This document shows, piece after piece, positions 42,899 to 53,352 of a stretch of 64,000 bases of DNA; position 1 is the first letter of the stretch; every line of letters starts with the position of its first letter. A program made the position numbers and the translations under genes. This DNA is from Aedes albopictus (taxonomy: Eukaryota > Arthropoda > Insecta > Diptera > Culicidae): the NCBI RefSeq assembly GCF_035046485.1, contig NC_085138.1:11750759-11814758 (forward strand), given 5' to 3'. The notes beneath the pieces are model-generated. The model had not been told where the DNA came from and searched no databases. It was given only the letters and a program-made list of their open reading frames with translations.

Positions 42899-43922
42899 TA
42901 TGGACGAGAAAGCGAAAGTCGCCGCGTTCGACGGATCCGGATTCCATAACTGGAAGTTCCGGATGGAGACCGTCCTCGACATGCACGGTTTATTGGATTG
43001 TGTCCACCGGGAGATCGTCGAGATTGAAGAGTTGCGTGAGATGGCCGACGATTCCGCGCAAGTGAAAACCGAGAAGAAAAGGCAAATGGCTGAGCGAAGT
43101 GCCGCGGATAAAAAGTGCAAAGCGATTATCGTTTCGGCCATCGCTGATAATCAGCTTGAACTTGTGAAAGACTGTGCGAATCCGAAGCAAATTTGGGACA
43201 CGCTAAAGGCGGTGTTCGAGCGTTGTGGTGTTGCCGGTCAGTTATTTATTCGGAAACAACTCCTCCGGTTAAAATATGAAGAGGGGGCTGATAGTGATTT
43301 GCCGGAACATTTGTTGAAATTTGATCGGTTGATTCGCGAGTTGAAGGAGAGTGGTGCGGCAGTGGAAGAGGCTGATGCAATTTGCCATTTGTTGCTGACA
43401 ATGCCTGCGTCGTTCGATTCGGTGGTGACTGCCATCGAGACGCTTCCCGGCGGTGTGACACTGGCGTTCGTGAAGAAGCGGTTGCTCGATGTGGACCTGA
43501 AGAAGAATCTGTTGGCCCCTGTGGTCGAAAATGAGCGAGAAAGTAAGTGTGTTGCCATGACGAGCAGGCATGTGTGGAGAACCTTGAGGTGTTTTCGGTG
43601 CGGCAAAATTGGACACAAACAAGCCGACTGTCGTGTGCGTTTGCCGATGAATCCGAGTGAGTACGAAGTTGTGAAACGACGAAACAATAAATCTGACATA
43701 GTGGTTGAAGAAAAACGTACCTCGGATCGTGCGGACGTTTGCTTCATGGCGTCGCAGGAAGAAAAAAGAAGAGCTGGTGAGGACGCAGTGGTTCCTAGAC
43801 TCCGGTGCCACGGATCACATGGTAAAGGATCCCAGTTTCTTCAAAGTGATGCGACGATTGGAGAAGCCGGTGCCAGTGCTTGTGGCGAACGGCGAGAAGA
43901 TGACAGCGGAATTTTGTGGTGA
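42888..43922 (+). CDS. gag: Copia Gag (UBN2/gag-2 type)
   Basis: A 344-codon frame. The first ~200 residues are the copia-type Gag capsid region: FDGSGFHNWKFRMETVL, then KQIWDTLKAVFE, FIRKQLLRLKYEEG and LLLTMPASFDSVVTAIETL. A complete zinc knuckle CFRCGKIGHKQADC lies at residues 235-248. From residue ~295 the frame departs from the protease because of the A6 run at 43762-43767; the remaining ~50 residues are out-of-frame tail. The start ATG at 42888 lies in the primer site; the next ATG (42900) is also possible. In an intact element this would be the N-terminal part of a single Gag-Pol. Confidence 0.85.
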   Translation: MGPGMDEKAKVAAFDGSGFHNWKFRMETVLDMHGLLDCVHREIVEIEELREMADDSAQVKTEKKRQMAERSAADKKCKAIIVSAIADNQLELVKDCANPKQIWDTLKAVFERCGVAGQLFIRKQLLRLKYEEGADSDLPEHLLKFDRLIRELKESGAAVEEADAICHLLLTMPASFDSVVTAIETLPGGVTLAFVKKRLLDVDLKKNLLAPVVENERESKCVAMTSRHVWRTLRCFRCGKIGHKQADCRVRLPMNPSEYEVVKRRNNKSDIVVEEKRTSDRADVCFMASQEEKRRAGEDAVVPRLRCHGSHGKGSQFLQSDATIGEAGASACGERREDDSGILW

Positions 43923-44346
43923 CGTAGTGCTTTTTGCTGACGTCGGCGGAAGGATGAAGAAATGTGAAGCGAAGGAAGTGTTGTACCTCCCCGGATTACG
44001 GAGCAATTTGTTTTCGGTGAATCGTGTGGCGAGATCCGGGTTGCAGGTCCACTTTGCCGGCGACAGAGTACAAATAGTGAAGAATAGAGAAGTAGTGGCT
44101 GTCGGGCACCATACAGGAATGCTGTACGAGTTGGATGTTTGGTGTGAACGCAGGCGACGTGATGCGGATGCGGCCATAGTGAGCGTGAAGGGTGCGGAGA
44201 ACCCGAAGATGGCGCTGAACGGGAAGAATGTGATGAAGTCGCGAGAATTAGAAGAAAATGAAGTGCAGAGCAAGGCAGGAAAGCGGTTAAGAACAAGAAG
44301 AAGAAGAAGAAGTAACGTTAAGAAAGTATCGTTGTGGACGATATAA
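43705..44346 (+). pseudogene. Copia protease and downstream remnant (Pol truncated)
   Basis: The frame lies +1 relative to gag. The aspartic-protease motif FLDSGATDHM starts at about residue 30 (Asp codon 43798), followed by the second conserved block VLYLPGLRSNLFSV and GMLYELDV, which normally leads to the pre-integrase zinc region. Here instead comes a Lys/Arg/Glu-rich stretch of no known family ending RTRRRRRSNV. No integrase, RT or RNase H exists downstream. The first ~24 residues are out-of-frame gag. Gag and protease could be joined by a +1 shift or were separated by a one-base gain in the A run. Confidence 0.8.
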
Positions 44347-44621
44347 AGTGTATAGGTAACGGGGTTGCCTAGTAAGACAAAAATAACTGTTTTAAGTGTT
44401 TTGACCATGTTTTTGACGATTGATGTTTGTGAAATTTGACTGACTGTTTTAGACGTTTATTGTGAAAGAGAACTGATGTTGTTTTTGTGAAATGAATTTT
44501 GAAGAGCCAAACTTGGCGATCTGACCTAGGAAATGAATGTTTTGTAATGTTTTGGACTATTGATGATAGGATCTGTGAAATTTGTAAGAAAAGTTACTCG
44601 GGTTGTCGACCTGAGAGGGGG
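44347..44621 (+). other. Copia 3' non-coding tail
   Basis: AT-rich, no reading frame; ends with the purine tract before the 3' LTR. It is probably the element's 3' untranslated region brought close to the protease by deletion. Confidence 0.6.
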
Positions 44622-44872
44622 TGTTGGGAATATGTATTTTGTGCATTCGAGCACCCCTCGTAATCGAGACAACCGATATGTAGAGATACACCGTGAACAT
44701 GTTTTATGTTGTCGAGCTTTGTTATTGTTTATAGTCCTGAATGTAAATAGTAAATAAAAATCAGTCGTTCGAGTATCGTCAAACTGTACACAAGTAGTTT
44801 GTTTTTACGCCGGTCCGGAAAGTTCCTTTCTCGTCCCGCTGTTGTGTGTTCCGCTGTGTGATAGCTCCAACA
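44622..44872 (+). repeat. Copia 3' LTR
   Basis: 251 bp, same ends and length as the 5' LTR, with one difference seen. Preceded by the polypurine tract and followed by GTTTT. Confidence 0.95.
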
Positions 44873-44877
44873 GTTTT

Positions 44878-45805
44878 TATGAACTAAGCTTCAGAGCAGT
44901 AAGGAAGCCCACAATTTCCCAAAAATATATAATAAAGCTTATTTTTCTTCTAACTACTTTGGTAAGTACAGTGGATTATGTAACACTACTTAACCTAGTG
45001 GCAAAAGCTATCATTATAAGTGTAGACCTGAAGCAATGGTCTCCTAAGTTTTGCTGTTAATCTGGAATATCTCAAAACTATCTTGAAATGACTCATGATA
45101 TGCCAGGGGATTAACAGATTTCAGTTCAAAGTTCATTGTGAGAGCTTAAGGGCGCACGGGACGACGTGTATTTTTTCCTATCTTCCCTCTCTTTCTAACA
45201 ATTTGCCTCGCAATTTTGAAGATGCAAATATCAATTCCCACTGCACTGACGTAGATGAAATTTTAGTCGATTGTGCACCGCAAGTGAGCAAATGAACGAT
45301 CAAATTTCTAGCCAATAATATGAAGTAGAAGTTGAGATTTGCTTCTTACTAGCAACAGAGCAATGGCGGACGATTCAACCACCGTCCCGTCCGGCCTTAA
45401 CTTCAGGATAATTTGGACGACCCTCAATGTCCCAAAGGTTCATACTAATATGTATATAGTAGACTTCAGGTTGGTCCAGTCACCGTGATTGATTATGAAC
45501 CTTTACTCAGTATGTAAGATATAGCTGATGTTACGAGTGTAGACCTGAAGTTCTGAACTCAAAGATAGTTTGGCTGACCTGGAACAATCCCATAGTGTCT
45601 CTAAAAGACATTTGAGGTCTCAAGAGCTTCGCGGATCTCAGCAGATTATGTTATGCTATTATTTATGGTGAACACACAAGCATTAGGCAAGTCGTAGTTT
45701 ATCGAATGCTTGCGATTTGAACGTAACGTGGAAGAAACTGGCTTGTGAATTGTAGTCGTAATGGATTCGGGTGGAAGCAGTGATTATTAGTGATTACAAA
45801 TTGAC
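44878..45805. other. AT-rich spacer, no gene seen
   Basis: Contains the repeated words TGTAGACCTGAAG (45020, 45540) and AGCATTAGGCAAGT (45682, also at 50565), which mark old dispersed repeats. No supported gene. Confidence 0.4.
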
Positions 45806-45807
45806 TA

Positions 45808-46223
45808 CACTGAAATAAATTTTGTTGTAGTTTCCACCGAATCCATGGTAATATTAAGAACTGTACCAACAATTTTCAACCGAATGCAAAATTCTGTTAA
45901 TTGTACTGAAACATTGTCAATATTACCATACGTGCAGTACCGGTGACTGAAAATATTCTTGGTTCTACTATATGGGCATTGAAATTTCGACCATGTTTAT
46001 CAGAGACGCACGCGCAACATTCAAGTCGGCATGGTCGGAATTACAATGCCCAAACAGTAGAACCAAGAATATTTTCAGTCAACGGTACTGCATCTGCATG
46101 CATGGTAATATTGACAATGTTTCAGTACAATTAACAGAATTTTGCATTCGGTTGAAAATTGTTGGTACAGTTCTTAATTTTACCATGGATCCGGTGGAAA
46201 CTACAACAAAATTTATTTCAGTG
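45808..46223. mobile_element. 416-bp MITE with ~180-bp terminal inverted repeats
   Basis: CACTGAAATAAATTTTGTTG after TA (45806-45807) is mirrored at the right end before TA (46224-46225). The arms match for most of 180 bp, through ACCATGGTAATATT.., GAATATTCTTGGTTCTACT. The TA flank and CACTGAAATAAA end fit a Tc1/mariner-type MITE. The short plus frames at 45943-46226 are by-products. Confidence 0.9.
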
Positions 46224-46366
46224 TAATTATAGTGGAGAAATGTGGGATTTTCTGGTGAAATAATTGAGACCGGTTGTGAAAAGTGAAAAAAAAAACTGTA
46301 CTGCTGCGGGAGAGAGATATGCGGCGGAGGTGCCGTGCAGCTGTGGGACTATACTCCATGGCACGG

Positions 46367-46374
46367 TGACGTCA
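46367..46374. promoter_or_regulatory. CRE-like TGACGTCA
   Basis: A full palindromic TGACGTCA, the consensus for CREB/ATF-type factors. It is the first of three exact copies within 1.2 kb (others at 47202 and 47539). Function is inferred only. Confidence 0.35.
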
Positions 46375-46411
46375 TCAAGAAATCGCTCTCTTTCTCTCCT
46401 ACGGGAAATGA

Positions 46412-46467
46412 GAAAACAACAGGACCAACACCTGTCAAATTTGACAGGTACTGGTCCTGTTGTTTTC
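46412..46467. repeat. Palindrome 1 of 4 (56 bp)
   Basis: GAAAACAACAGGACC..ACCTGTCAAAT is mirrored as TTGACAGGT..GGTCCTGTTGTTTTC with two mismatched bases per arm and no loop. Weaker symmetry (CTCTTTC..) extends ~20 bp outward on each side. Confidence 0.9.
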
Positions 46468-46601
46468 AAACTCTCTGAAAGAGCGAAAGAGATAGAATTT
46501 CGCCGTGAGGTGGTCTATACGTGTATGTGTGCGGTTGACAAGCAGAAAAGAGGGAGAGTGAGATACGGAAAAAAGAAAAAGCGAGAGAAAAAAATATAAA
46601 A

Positions 46602-46753
46602 ATAGAGCTTGCTGACGTTTATTCACCTCTCTCTTTCAAGCTTGCAGGCGGGATAGGATTTGTTTTCATCGGGAAACCTTTCCTGTTGACAACAAATCCT
46701 ATTCCGCCTGCATGTTTGAAAGAGAAAGGTGAATAAACGTCAGCAAGCTCTAT
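46602..46753. repeat. Palindrome 2 of 4 (~152 bp)
   Basis: Arms of ~65 bp start ATAGAGCTTGCTGACGTTTA and contain GCAGGCGG(G/A)ATAGGATTTG. They are separated by ~20 bp. Few mismatches. Confidence 0.9.
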
Positions 46754-46887
46754 GGTCCACTGCACGAATTTACGCTGGCCTGCTTACTCTCACAGAAAAT
46801 TTGACGTTTGAGAGGTGCCGACACCGCTCAAACGTCAAATTTCGCGTGAGAGTAAGCAGGCCAGTATAAATTCGTGCAGTAATCCAT
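46751..46887. repeat. Palindrome 3 of 4 (~135 bp)
   Basis: Arms of ~60 bp carry ACTGCACGAATTTA and GGCCTGCTTACTCTCAC, then TTTGACGTTTGAG near the loop. Its edge shares the bases TATGG with palindrome 2. Confidence 0.9.
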
Positions 46888-47114
46888 ATCGAGTGTTGAT
46901 TCGAATGCGGGTCCATGTCATATTGCATGGTAACTTGAAATTCCGTTGCTAGCTGAATGGTAGTGTGAAAAAAGGATTCAGTGTTTTGAAGGATGGTGGT
47001 GTTCCGAACGGGGTGTTTATTAAAAACTGCTGATCGTGTGTTGGAGTAGAAGCGAAAATATAGTGATATAGAGGCTTGCACTAAAAACATAACCTCGCAA
47101 ATTCTCATATAGAA

Positions 47115-47154
47115 AGTAAACATTGCCCTCAAAATTTTGAGGGCAATGTTTACT
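47115..47154. repeat. Palindrome 4 of 4 (perfect, 40 bp)
   Basis: AGTAAACATTGCCCTCAAAA is followed at once by its exact complement. No loop. Confidence 0.95.
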
Positions 47155-47201
47155 CGGATATGCGTCGACGCCGTAGGAGAGAAAGAGAAGGAGACAAAAA
47201 G

Positions 47202-47209
47202 TGACGTCA
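47202..47209. promoter_or_regulatory. CRE-like TGACGTCA
   Basis: Second exact TGACGTCA, within a longer palindrome AGTGACGTCACT. Confidence 0.35.
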
Positions 47210-47311
47210 CTGTGCGAGCTCCACGTATATGACATCCCTATTCCCACCCAATAGAATTGTTTGCAGTCAACATCAATTGGGTTCCCCCATTGACAATGCA
47301 TTGACAACACC

Positions 47312-47489
47312 AGTGGAGCGGACCTGGTGTGGTGGTTAGAACACTTGACTATCACGCCGAAGACCTGGGATCGAATCCCACTTCCGACATACTCACTTAG
47401 TGGGTTCTTCCTTCGGAAGGGAAGTAAAACGTGGGTCCCGAGATGAACTAGCCTAGGGTTAAAAATCTCGTTAATACAGACAAAAAAAA
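47312..47489 (+). mobile_element. Feilai-like tRNA-derived SINE
   Basis: GACCTGGTGTGGTGGTTAGA supplies the A box and CCTGGGATCGAATCCCA the B box. The body has CCTTCGGAAGGGAAGTAAAACG and GTCCCGAGATGAACTAGCC, and the tail is AATCTCGTTAATACAGAC plus A8. From memory this matches the Feilai SINE of Aedes. AATGCATT(G/T) on both sides (47295, 47488) may be the target duplication. Confidence 0.8.
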
Positions 47490-47538
47490 TGCATTTGAGT
47501 TCCCTAAACATTGGTACAAGATGCGAGAATCGAAATCG

Positions 47539-47546
47539 TGACGTCA
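47539..47546. promoter_or_regulatory. CRE-like TGACGTCA
   Basis: Third exact TGACGTCA (CGTGACGTCATCG). Confidence 0.35.
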
Positions 47547-47589
47547 TCGCACCCTGGTGGCAAGCTCCCATAGTTGAAAAATGGTATCC

Positions 47590-48185
47590 TGGTGAAAAAA
47601 TTGAAAAGAAAACGGAAATAACAGGAGTGTAAAAGTAAGGGTGAAAAGCGGAGAAGGTGTCGGGACGTGGACGTATGGAATTAGCGGGGTGCTCAGTTGA
47701 AATTAGAGAGTGAGCACTGGAAAGTTGTCGGAGTGCAATCTAAGTTGGTATTAGTTGTGTTGCTTTGGATTTTGTGGTGGAGATGATCAACTTCAACAAT
47801 GGACCATGGTGCATGGAACCAGATATGAGAGAAGGGAAATCAAACAGGACGTAACGGGTTCTGATTAAGTGGTTTCACGTCAACTGTACCTGCGTGACAA
47901 TCAAGAAGCGTCTATTTGTGGTTCGCTTGTGAACAGTGTTGTAGATCATATTAGTTTTAAAAACAGATGTGTAAGCTGTTGGACGAGTGAGAGTCTTAAG
48001 ATGTGGTAGTGTCTAGTGGCAAATAGTGGTGGTATTTTAGATGCGTGGGATACGTGATGATATTTTGGAAATTAGATTGGACACCTGATAAGGGTGGCCC
48101 ATAAGTGGCAATTTGTTATTAGTGGCTTGGAAGGGAAAAAAAACAAAACTAAAGATGAAAGGTGCTGAGGTGGATGTAAGTAACA
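47590..48185 (+). other. Possible non-coding or first-exon-like segment
   Basis: A GT-rich, stop-dense stretch without repeat themes, downstream of the CRE-like sites. It ends ATGAAAGGTGCTGAGGTGGAT|GTAAGT (48155-48181), a short ATG frame running into a strong splice-donor match. It could be an untranslated or first exon of a gene outside the window, but chance is a serious alternative. Confidence 0.2.
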
Positions 48186-49480
48186 GAAGGTATTTTTTTT
48201 TTTTTGGTAACATGAATTACCAATAGCAAGCTAATAATAGTTATAGTTGAAAAGAAAATTAGAATTTCAAGAGGAAAAATAGGTTTAATTTACATCTTAG
48301 AGTTATAGAGAACATCAACTTTACAAGTTAACGGTTGCATGAATAAACAAATGAATAATTTAACAAAATAAAACAAGGGAAGCAATAGCTTTCATAAATG
48401 GGATGAAAGGACATAACTAACAACCCTTTAATACCCAACCCCACCTTTAGACGGGGCATAGCTTGAGCATTTTTGTATTTTTTCTTCCCTGTGCAATCCA
48501 AACTTCTATATTTTTGGCTAAAATTTAGGACTATTCTGTATACATCAAAATAGTTTTGGTGTCTTTTAAAGCGTATTTTCATTTTTTTTCGAAAATCATT
48601 GAAATATCGATGTTTTGAATACCTTTCAGATGTCATTGTTTCTTTTGTAATGAATCGCAAAAATTAACATATTTTATATTTTTCCCCAATTATGCTTTAT
48701 GTAGTAAATGAGTTAAGGGGAGTTGAATACACTCAAACTATTTTCGTGAAAGTAACACGAAAAATAAAATGTTCCATTTAAAAACAGAAAAAAGAGAAAA
48801 ATCCTAATTTTTTTTCGTATTAAAAAATCGGTATCCCAAATAGGATTTCAGGAAAAATGTACATAGATCAGAAGGAAAAAAATGGGTATTTAAGGGCTAA
48901 GTTTGCAATTTCCTTTAAAAATGAACTATATGTCAACTTAAGGAATGTGAGCCCACTATTAGATCTCTCGATATAGATTGCTTTTCACTTCAATATTTTA
49001 GTAACATAGACTAGGAATCATTTAACCATACCAGCAGAATTGAAATGGTTAGAAAGCAATTAGACAGGATAGTTTTAAGTGTATTTCACAGATTAAATAA
49101 ACGTGAGGATTCATACAACATGGGTTATTTCCATCGTAAGTCTCGAAATACTGGTAAGTTGAGTCATATTGTCAAACCATAATTTAACATTATTGGGGCT
49201 AAAAAGGGAGGGTATCAAACTAATAACAGACTGGATGTGGGAGTCGTGGCAACCAGGCCCAAATCACGGAGGTATTCGCTTCTATGGTTGAAATTCAAGG
49301 ATCTCAATTATAGTCGATGATGTCTTCTAACAGCCTGCTATAAGTTTGACGCACCCTATAGAAAATCAATTTTGGAACAAACCACCAGACGGAAATCTTA
49401 ATATGCATTGCAAGTTGCTGAGGGGTAAGATATGAACTTATGTTGGTAGGAGTTCAAATTCTTGTAGTGTATTGCAGATG
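48186..49480. other. AT-rich DNA, no gene seen
   Basis: T-tract at 48193-48205. No coding frame, RNA gene or terminal repeats that I can support. Confidence 0.45.
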
Positions 49481-50401
49481 CAGGGGATAGACAAAATGAT
49501 CGGGACAGGCAAAATTTTCCCTTCTCAAAAATATTTCAAATAGCTGTATCTTTTCGAAAAGTGCATCGAATATTCTCAAATTTTTACTGTAAGTTGAACA
49601 ACTATTTGTGTATCAGTGGACAAAATTTGAAAAAGATCGGGCCATACTGCACGAAGTTATAGGCATTTTAAAAAAAGTTAGATTTATCCGATAGCCAACT
49701 TTGAGCTGTTATTTCTCCGGGTTCAATAACCCGAAAGCAATGAAATTTTAACCATTTATGACTTATATAATGAGCTTTGAAAAACTTTTGACATAATTTA
49801 AAATTCTTAACACGGAAGAAAATTATAGCGATTAGATTATTTTTCTAATAAAACACCAAATTTTCTTAAATTTCAACATCGTTTCAAAATTCAAGATGCT
49901 AATTATAGTTCATTTAAATCCCCTCTGATTGTCTTGAATACAGATATGTTTTAAACAAAAGTAACAACATAAGCAGCAATTCATTGAAAAAGTAATGGGA
50001 TGCATATTAAAAATAGACCAATTTACCAAAAAATCATAAAATTGATTAAATTGCTATAACTTTTTCTCTTGTTAATAATTTCAAGTTGTGTCAAACGTTT
50101 TTCAAAGCTCATTATATAAGTCATAAATGGACAAAATTTCATTGCATTCGGTTCTTTGAATCCGGAGATATAACAGCTCAAAGTTGGCTATCGAATAATC
50201 CTACTTTTTTCTAAAATGACTATAACTTCGTGCAGTATAGCCCGATCTATTTCAAATTTTGTCCACTGATACACAACTAGTTGATCAACTTACAGTGAAA
50301 TTTTGAGAATATTTGATGCACTTCCCGAAAAGGTACAGCTAATTGAACATTTTTTGAAAAATGAAAATTTTGCCTATCCCGATCATTTTGTCTATCCCCT
50401 G
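49481..50401. mobile_element. 921-bp foldback element of the CAGGGGAT family
   Basis: CAGGGGATAGACAAAATGATC (49481) is mirrored by the right end ...TCATTTTGTCTATCCCCTG (50401), followed by TA. The arms extend ~320 bp, including ATAACAGCTCAAAGTTGGCT and ATAACTTCGTGCAGTAT. The left flank is TG instead of TA. It shares its terminus type with 63487 and 4532 and its arms with 23453-23758. No transposase. Confidence 0.85.
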
Positions 50402-50564
50402 TAGGTCTAGTATTTATGGATTCACTTTCTAGTTTGGGCCTCTGTTCAAAAGTTTTAAATGTTATATTATTCAGCATCTTGATCTTGCTATTAACAGGAA
50501 CCGCACGACATAGCTAGTCCTGCACTGGTGGTGGCTTTATATCATATCATCAACACACCACAAG

Positions 50565-50700
50565 CATTAGGCAAGTTTGGCTCAAACATCGATTTTTGTG
50601 AATCGATTTGAATCGGACCAACAGAATCGATTCACTTATTTGATCAAATGCTTTGAATCGATGTTTTCACATCGATTCGGTATTATAAAGTGTTGAAAAA
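50565..50700. repeat. ATCGAT-rich inverted repeat, left member
   Basis: CAAACATCGATTTTTGTGAATCGATTTGAATC and further AATCGAT words are mirrored loosely at 54400-54525. The two may be ends of one element, with the intervening array region inside, or independent copies. Confidence 0.45.
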
Positions 50701-50789
50701 CAATAAAATGATCCGTTTGCAGTTTGGAGTACAAGCTGGGGTGATTTATTTGTCTAAATAAATTTAATATCAAAAATTGAGATTGTACA

Positions 50790-53289
50790 TCGAACCGTCT
50801 CTAGAGAAAATCCTGGAAGAACATGAGGAGGATTTCCTGAAGAAATTCCTGGAGGAATTCCTGCAGGAATACCTGAAGAAAACCCTGAAAGAATTCCTGA
50901 ACAAAATTCTTGGATCAATGCCTGGAACATATTCTGGAAGAAATCTTGAAAGTATCCCTGGATGAGCTTCTGGAGGATTCCCTAGAGGAAATCTGGGAGG
51001 AACCCCTGGAGAAGAAACATCTTTAGGAATTCCTGGAGAAATTCTTAGAGATAATTTTGGATTTTTTGGAGGACTTTTTTGGAAAATCGCTGGAGCAATC
51101 CCTGGGCCATTTCGAGAGGAACCTTAGGAGGAATTCCTTGGAGGGTTTTCTGGACAAATTCCTGGCCGAATACCAGGTGGAACTCCTGGAGACATTCCTA
51201 AAGAAATCCCTGAATGTATCCTGAGAGGAATCTCTAGAGGAAATCTGGGAGGAATTCCTGCAGAAATTTCTTAAGAAATGCCTAGAGGAATTCCCCGAGA
51301 ACTATTTCTGGAGGATTTTTTGGAGGAATCGCCGGAGAAATTTCTGGAGGAATCTCTGGAAGAATCCTAAGAAGAGTCCCTGGATAAATTTCAGAAGATA
51401 TTCCTAGAGGAGGTCACAGAGGAATTCCTGGAGGAAACCCGGGAAGAAATCCCCGAGGAATCCCTGGAAAAAATCTTAGAGGAACTCCTGAATGAATATC
51501 TGAAAGGATTTCTGAAAGAATCCATGCAGGATTTCCTGGAGAAATTCCTGGAGGAATTCCTGAAGAAATACCTGGGGTAATCCCTGGAGAAATTGTTGGT
51601 GAAATTCTTGGTGAAATTCCCGGAGGAGTCCCTGGAGAAATGCCTGGATGAAATCCTAGAGGAATGCCTGGAGGATTACCAGGAATAATTCCTGGATGAA
51701 TTCCGGAAGGAATTCCTGGGGGCATTTTTGAAGGAATTCCTAGAAGAATCTCATAAGGAATTGCTACATGAATCGCTGGAGGAATTCTTGGAATGATTCG
51801 TGGATTACCTGGAGAAATTTCTGGAGAAATTGTCGGAGGTATCGTGGAGGTATTCCTGAAGGAGTTCCTGGAGGCTTAGGGCAATCTCAAGAAGAATTCG
51901 TGAAGGAATGCCTTGAGAAACTCCTGGAGAAATTCCTGGAGACATGCCTGTAGGGATTCCAGAAGGAATCTCTAGAGAAATTCCTTGGGAAATCTCTAGA
52001 GAAATTTCTGTATACATTCCATGGTGAATCCCTGGAGGAATCCTTAGTGAAGTCCTTGGAGGAATTCCTGGAGTACTTCCTTGAAGAACTACTGGAGCGT
52101 TTTCAGGGAAAAATCCTGGAGGAATCTCTAGAAGAATTTCTTGAGATATCTCAAGATGATTACCTATAAGAATCTCTGGAGAAAATCCTTGAGGGATCTC
52201 TAGAGAAATTGCTAGAGGAATTCCCGGACGAATCCCTGTAAGATTTTTTAGAGGAATCCATGTAGGAATTCCCAGAGGAATCCTGGGGGAACTTCTGGAG
52301 GAATCCCAGGAAGAGTTCCTGAAAATATCCAGATATCAATTTCTTAGGGAATTCAAGGAGGAGTTTCTGAAGAAATCTTAGGAGGAAGAACTGAAGAAAT
52401 TGCTGAAATTCCAGAGGAAATCCTGATGGAATTCTGAAAAAAGTACGTAGAGGAACTTTTGGAGCAATCCCTGAAGCACCTCCTAAAGGAATCCCTGGAG
52501 GAGTTCTTGAAGAAATCCCAGGAGGAAGCTTGAAATCAATCCCACGAGGAATTGCTAAGGGAATCTGTAAACAGTCAGTGGAGGAAGTCTTAGATTAATT
52601 CTTGGAGGAGATTCTGGAATAATTCCAGGAAGAATTCCTGATGAAAGACGAGTTCTCGAAGGCATTTTCAAAATAATCCTGGAAGGTGTACCCAAAAGAA
52701 TCACAGAAAGCATTTCCAGGGTAATCCCTGGAGGAATCTTGGAGAAATTTGTGAAGAAACCCTATGATGAATCCCGGAAGCAATCTCATGCGGAATTCCT
52801 TAGGGAATCTCACGAAAGCTTTCTTAGCGAATTCCTGGAAGAATTTATGTAGGAATCCCGGAATAAAAATTTGAAGAAACTCATGTTTGCAGTAATTTTT
52901 GGACGTATTATTGAAGTAATACTTGGATGGAATACTTATAGTTTTTTTTAAAGAAATTCCTGGATTAATTTTTGAATAATCACTAGTAAAATTTTCTGAA
53001 AGAATTTTTGGAGACATTCTTGCAGAAATACTTCGAATAATTCCAAATGGAATTATTGGAGAAATTTCCTGCGGAATTCTGGGAGAAATATAATTATGTA
53101 GAAATCATTGAAAAAATCTCTGAAGGAATATCTGCAGAAATACCATAAAGGACCTCTGAAGAAATTCCTGAAGGAAACCTCGAGAAGAGCACTGGAACAA
53201 TTATTGGATGAACCTTTAAAGATATCCCAGGACAAATCCCCAAAGAAATGTCTGGTGGAAATGTCTGGAGGAATTACTCATACTCATAT
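50790..53289 (-). repeat. 12-bp minisatellite, third element copy (C)
   Basis: About 2.5 kb of GAATTCCTGGAG-type units, oriented like element B. Its right end passes into the left-type subterminal zone of elements A and B at 53290-53350 (TAGTTTACGAAA, AAACAAATCTAAA). No right-type terminus is present near 50.8 kb. ORFs such as 51414-51725 (PGIP repeats) are by-products. Confidence 0.85.
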
Positions 53290-53352
53290 AGTTTACGAAA
53301 TTAGAAACAAATCTAAAACAGTAATTTTGAATCCTCAAAACTGCAATGCCTG
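53290..53352 (-). mobile_element. Left-end fragment of the hAT-like family (copy C)
   Basis: The reverse complement reads GCAGTTTTGAGGATTC... AGATTTGTTTCTAATTTCGTAAAC, aligned with 6505-6528 joined to 10563 (element A) and with 32590-32650 (B). The terminus is lost where the next inverted-repeat element begins. Confidence 0.7.

Larger units (their letters stand above)
42628..44877 (+). mobile_element. Copia-type LTR retrotransposon, internally deleted
   Basis: A 2.24-kb element (42633-44872) flanked by the 5-bp duplication GTTTT (42628-42632 and 44873-44877). Two 251-bp LTRs enclose only 1.74 kb: gag, protease and a non-coding tail. Integrase, reverse transcriptase and RNase H are missing, so it would need proteins from an intact relative. 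The primer site follows the 5' LTR, and a purine tract GAGAGGGGG precedes the 3' LTR. Borders and target duplication are intact. Confidence 0.95.

Noticed and set aside
43238..44408. Minus-strand frames of 150-197 codons over the copia element
   Set aside because: Antisense shadows of the copia gag and protease frames; no independent motifs.
51414..51725. Collagen-like PGIP-repeat protein
   Set aside because: Same minisatellite read in another frame on the minus strand; no signal peptide or Gly-X-Y regularity.
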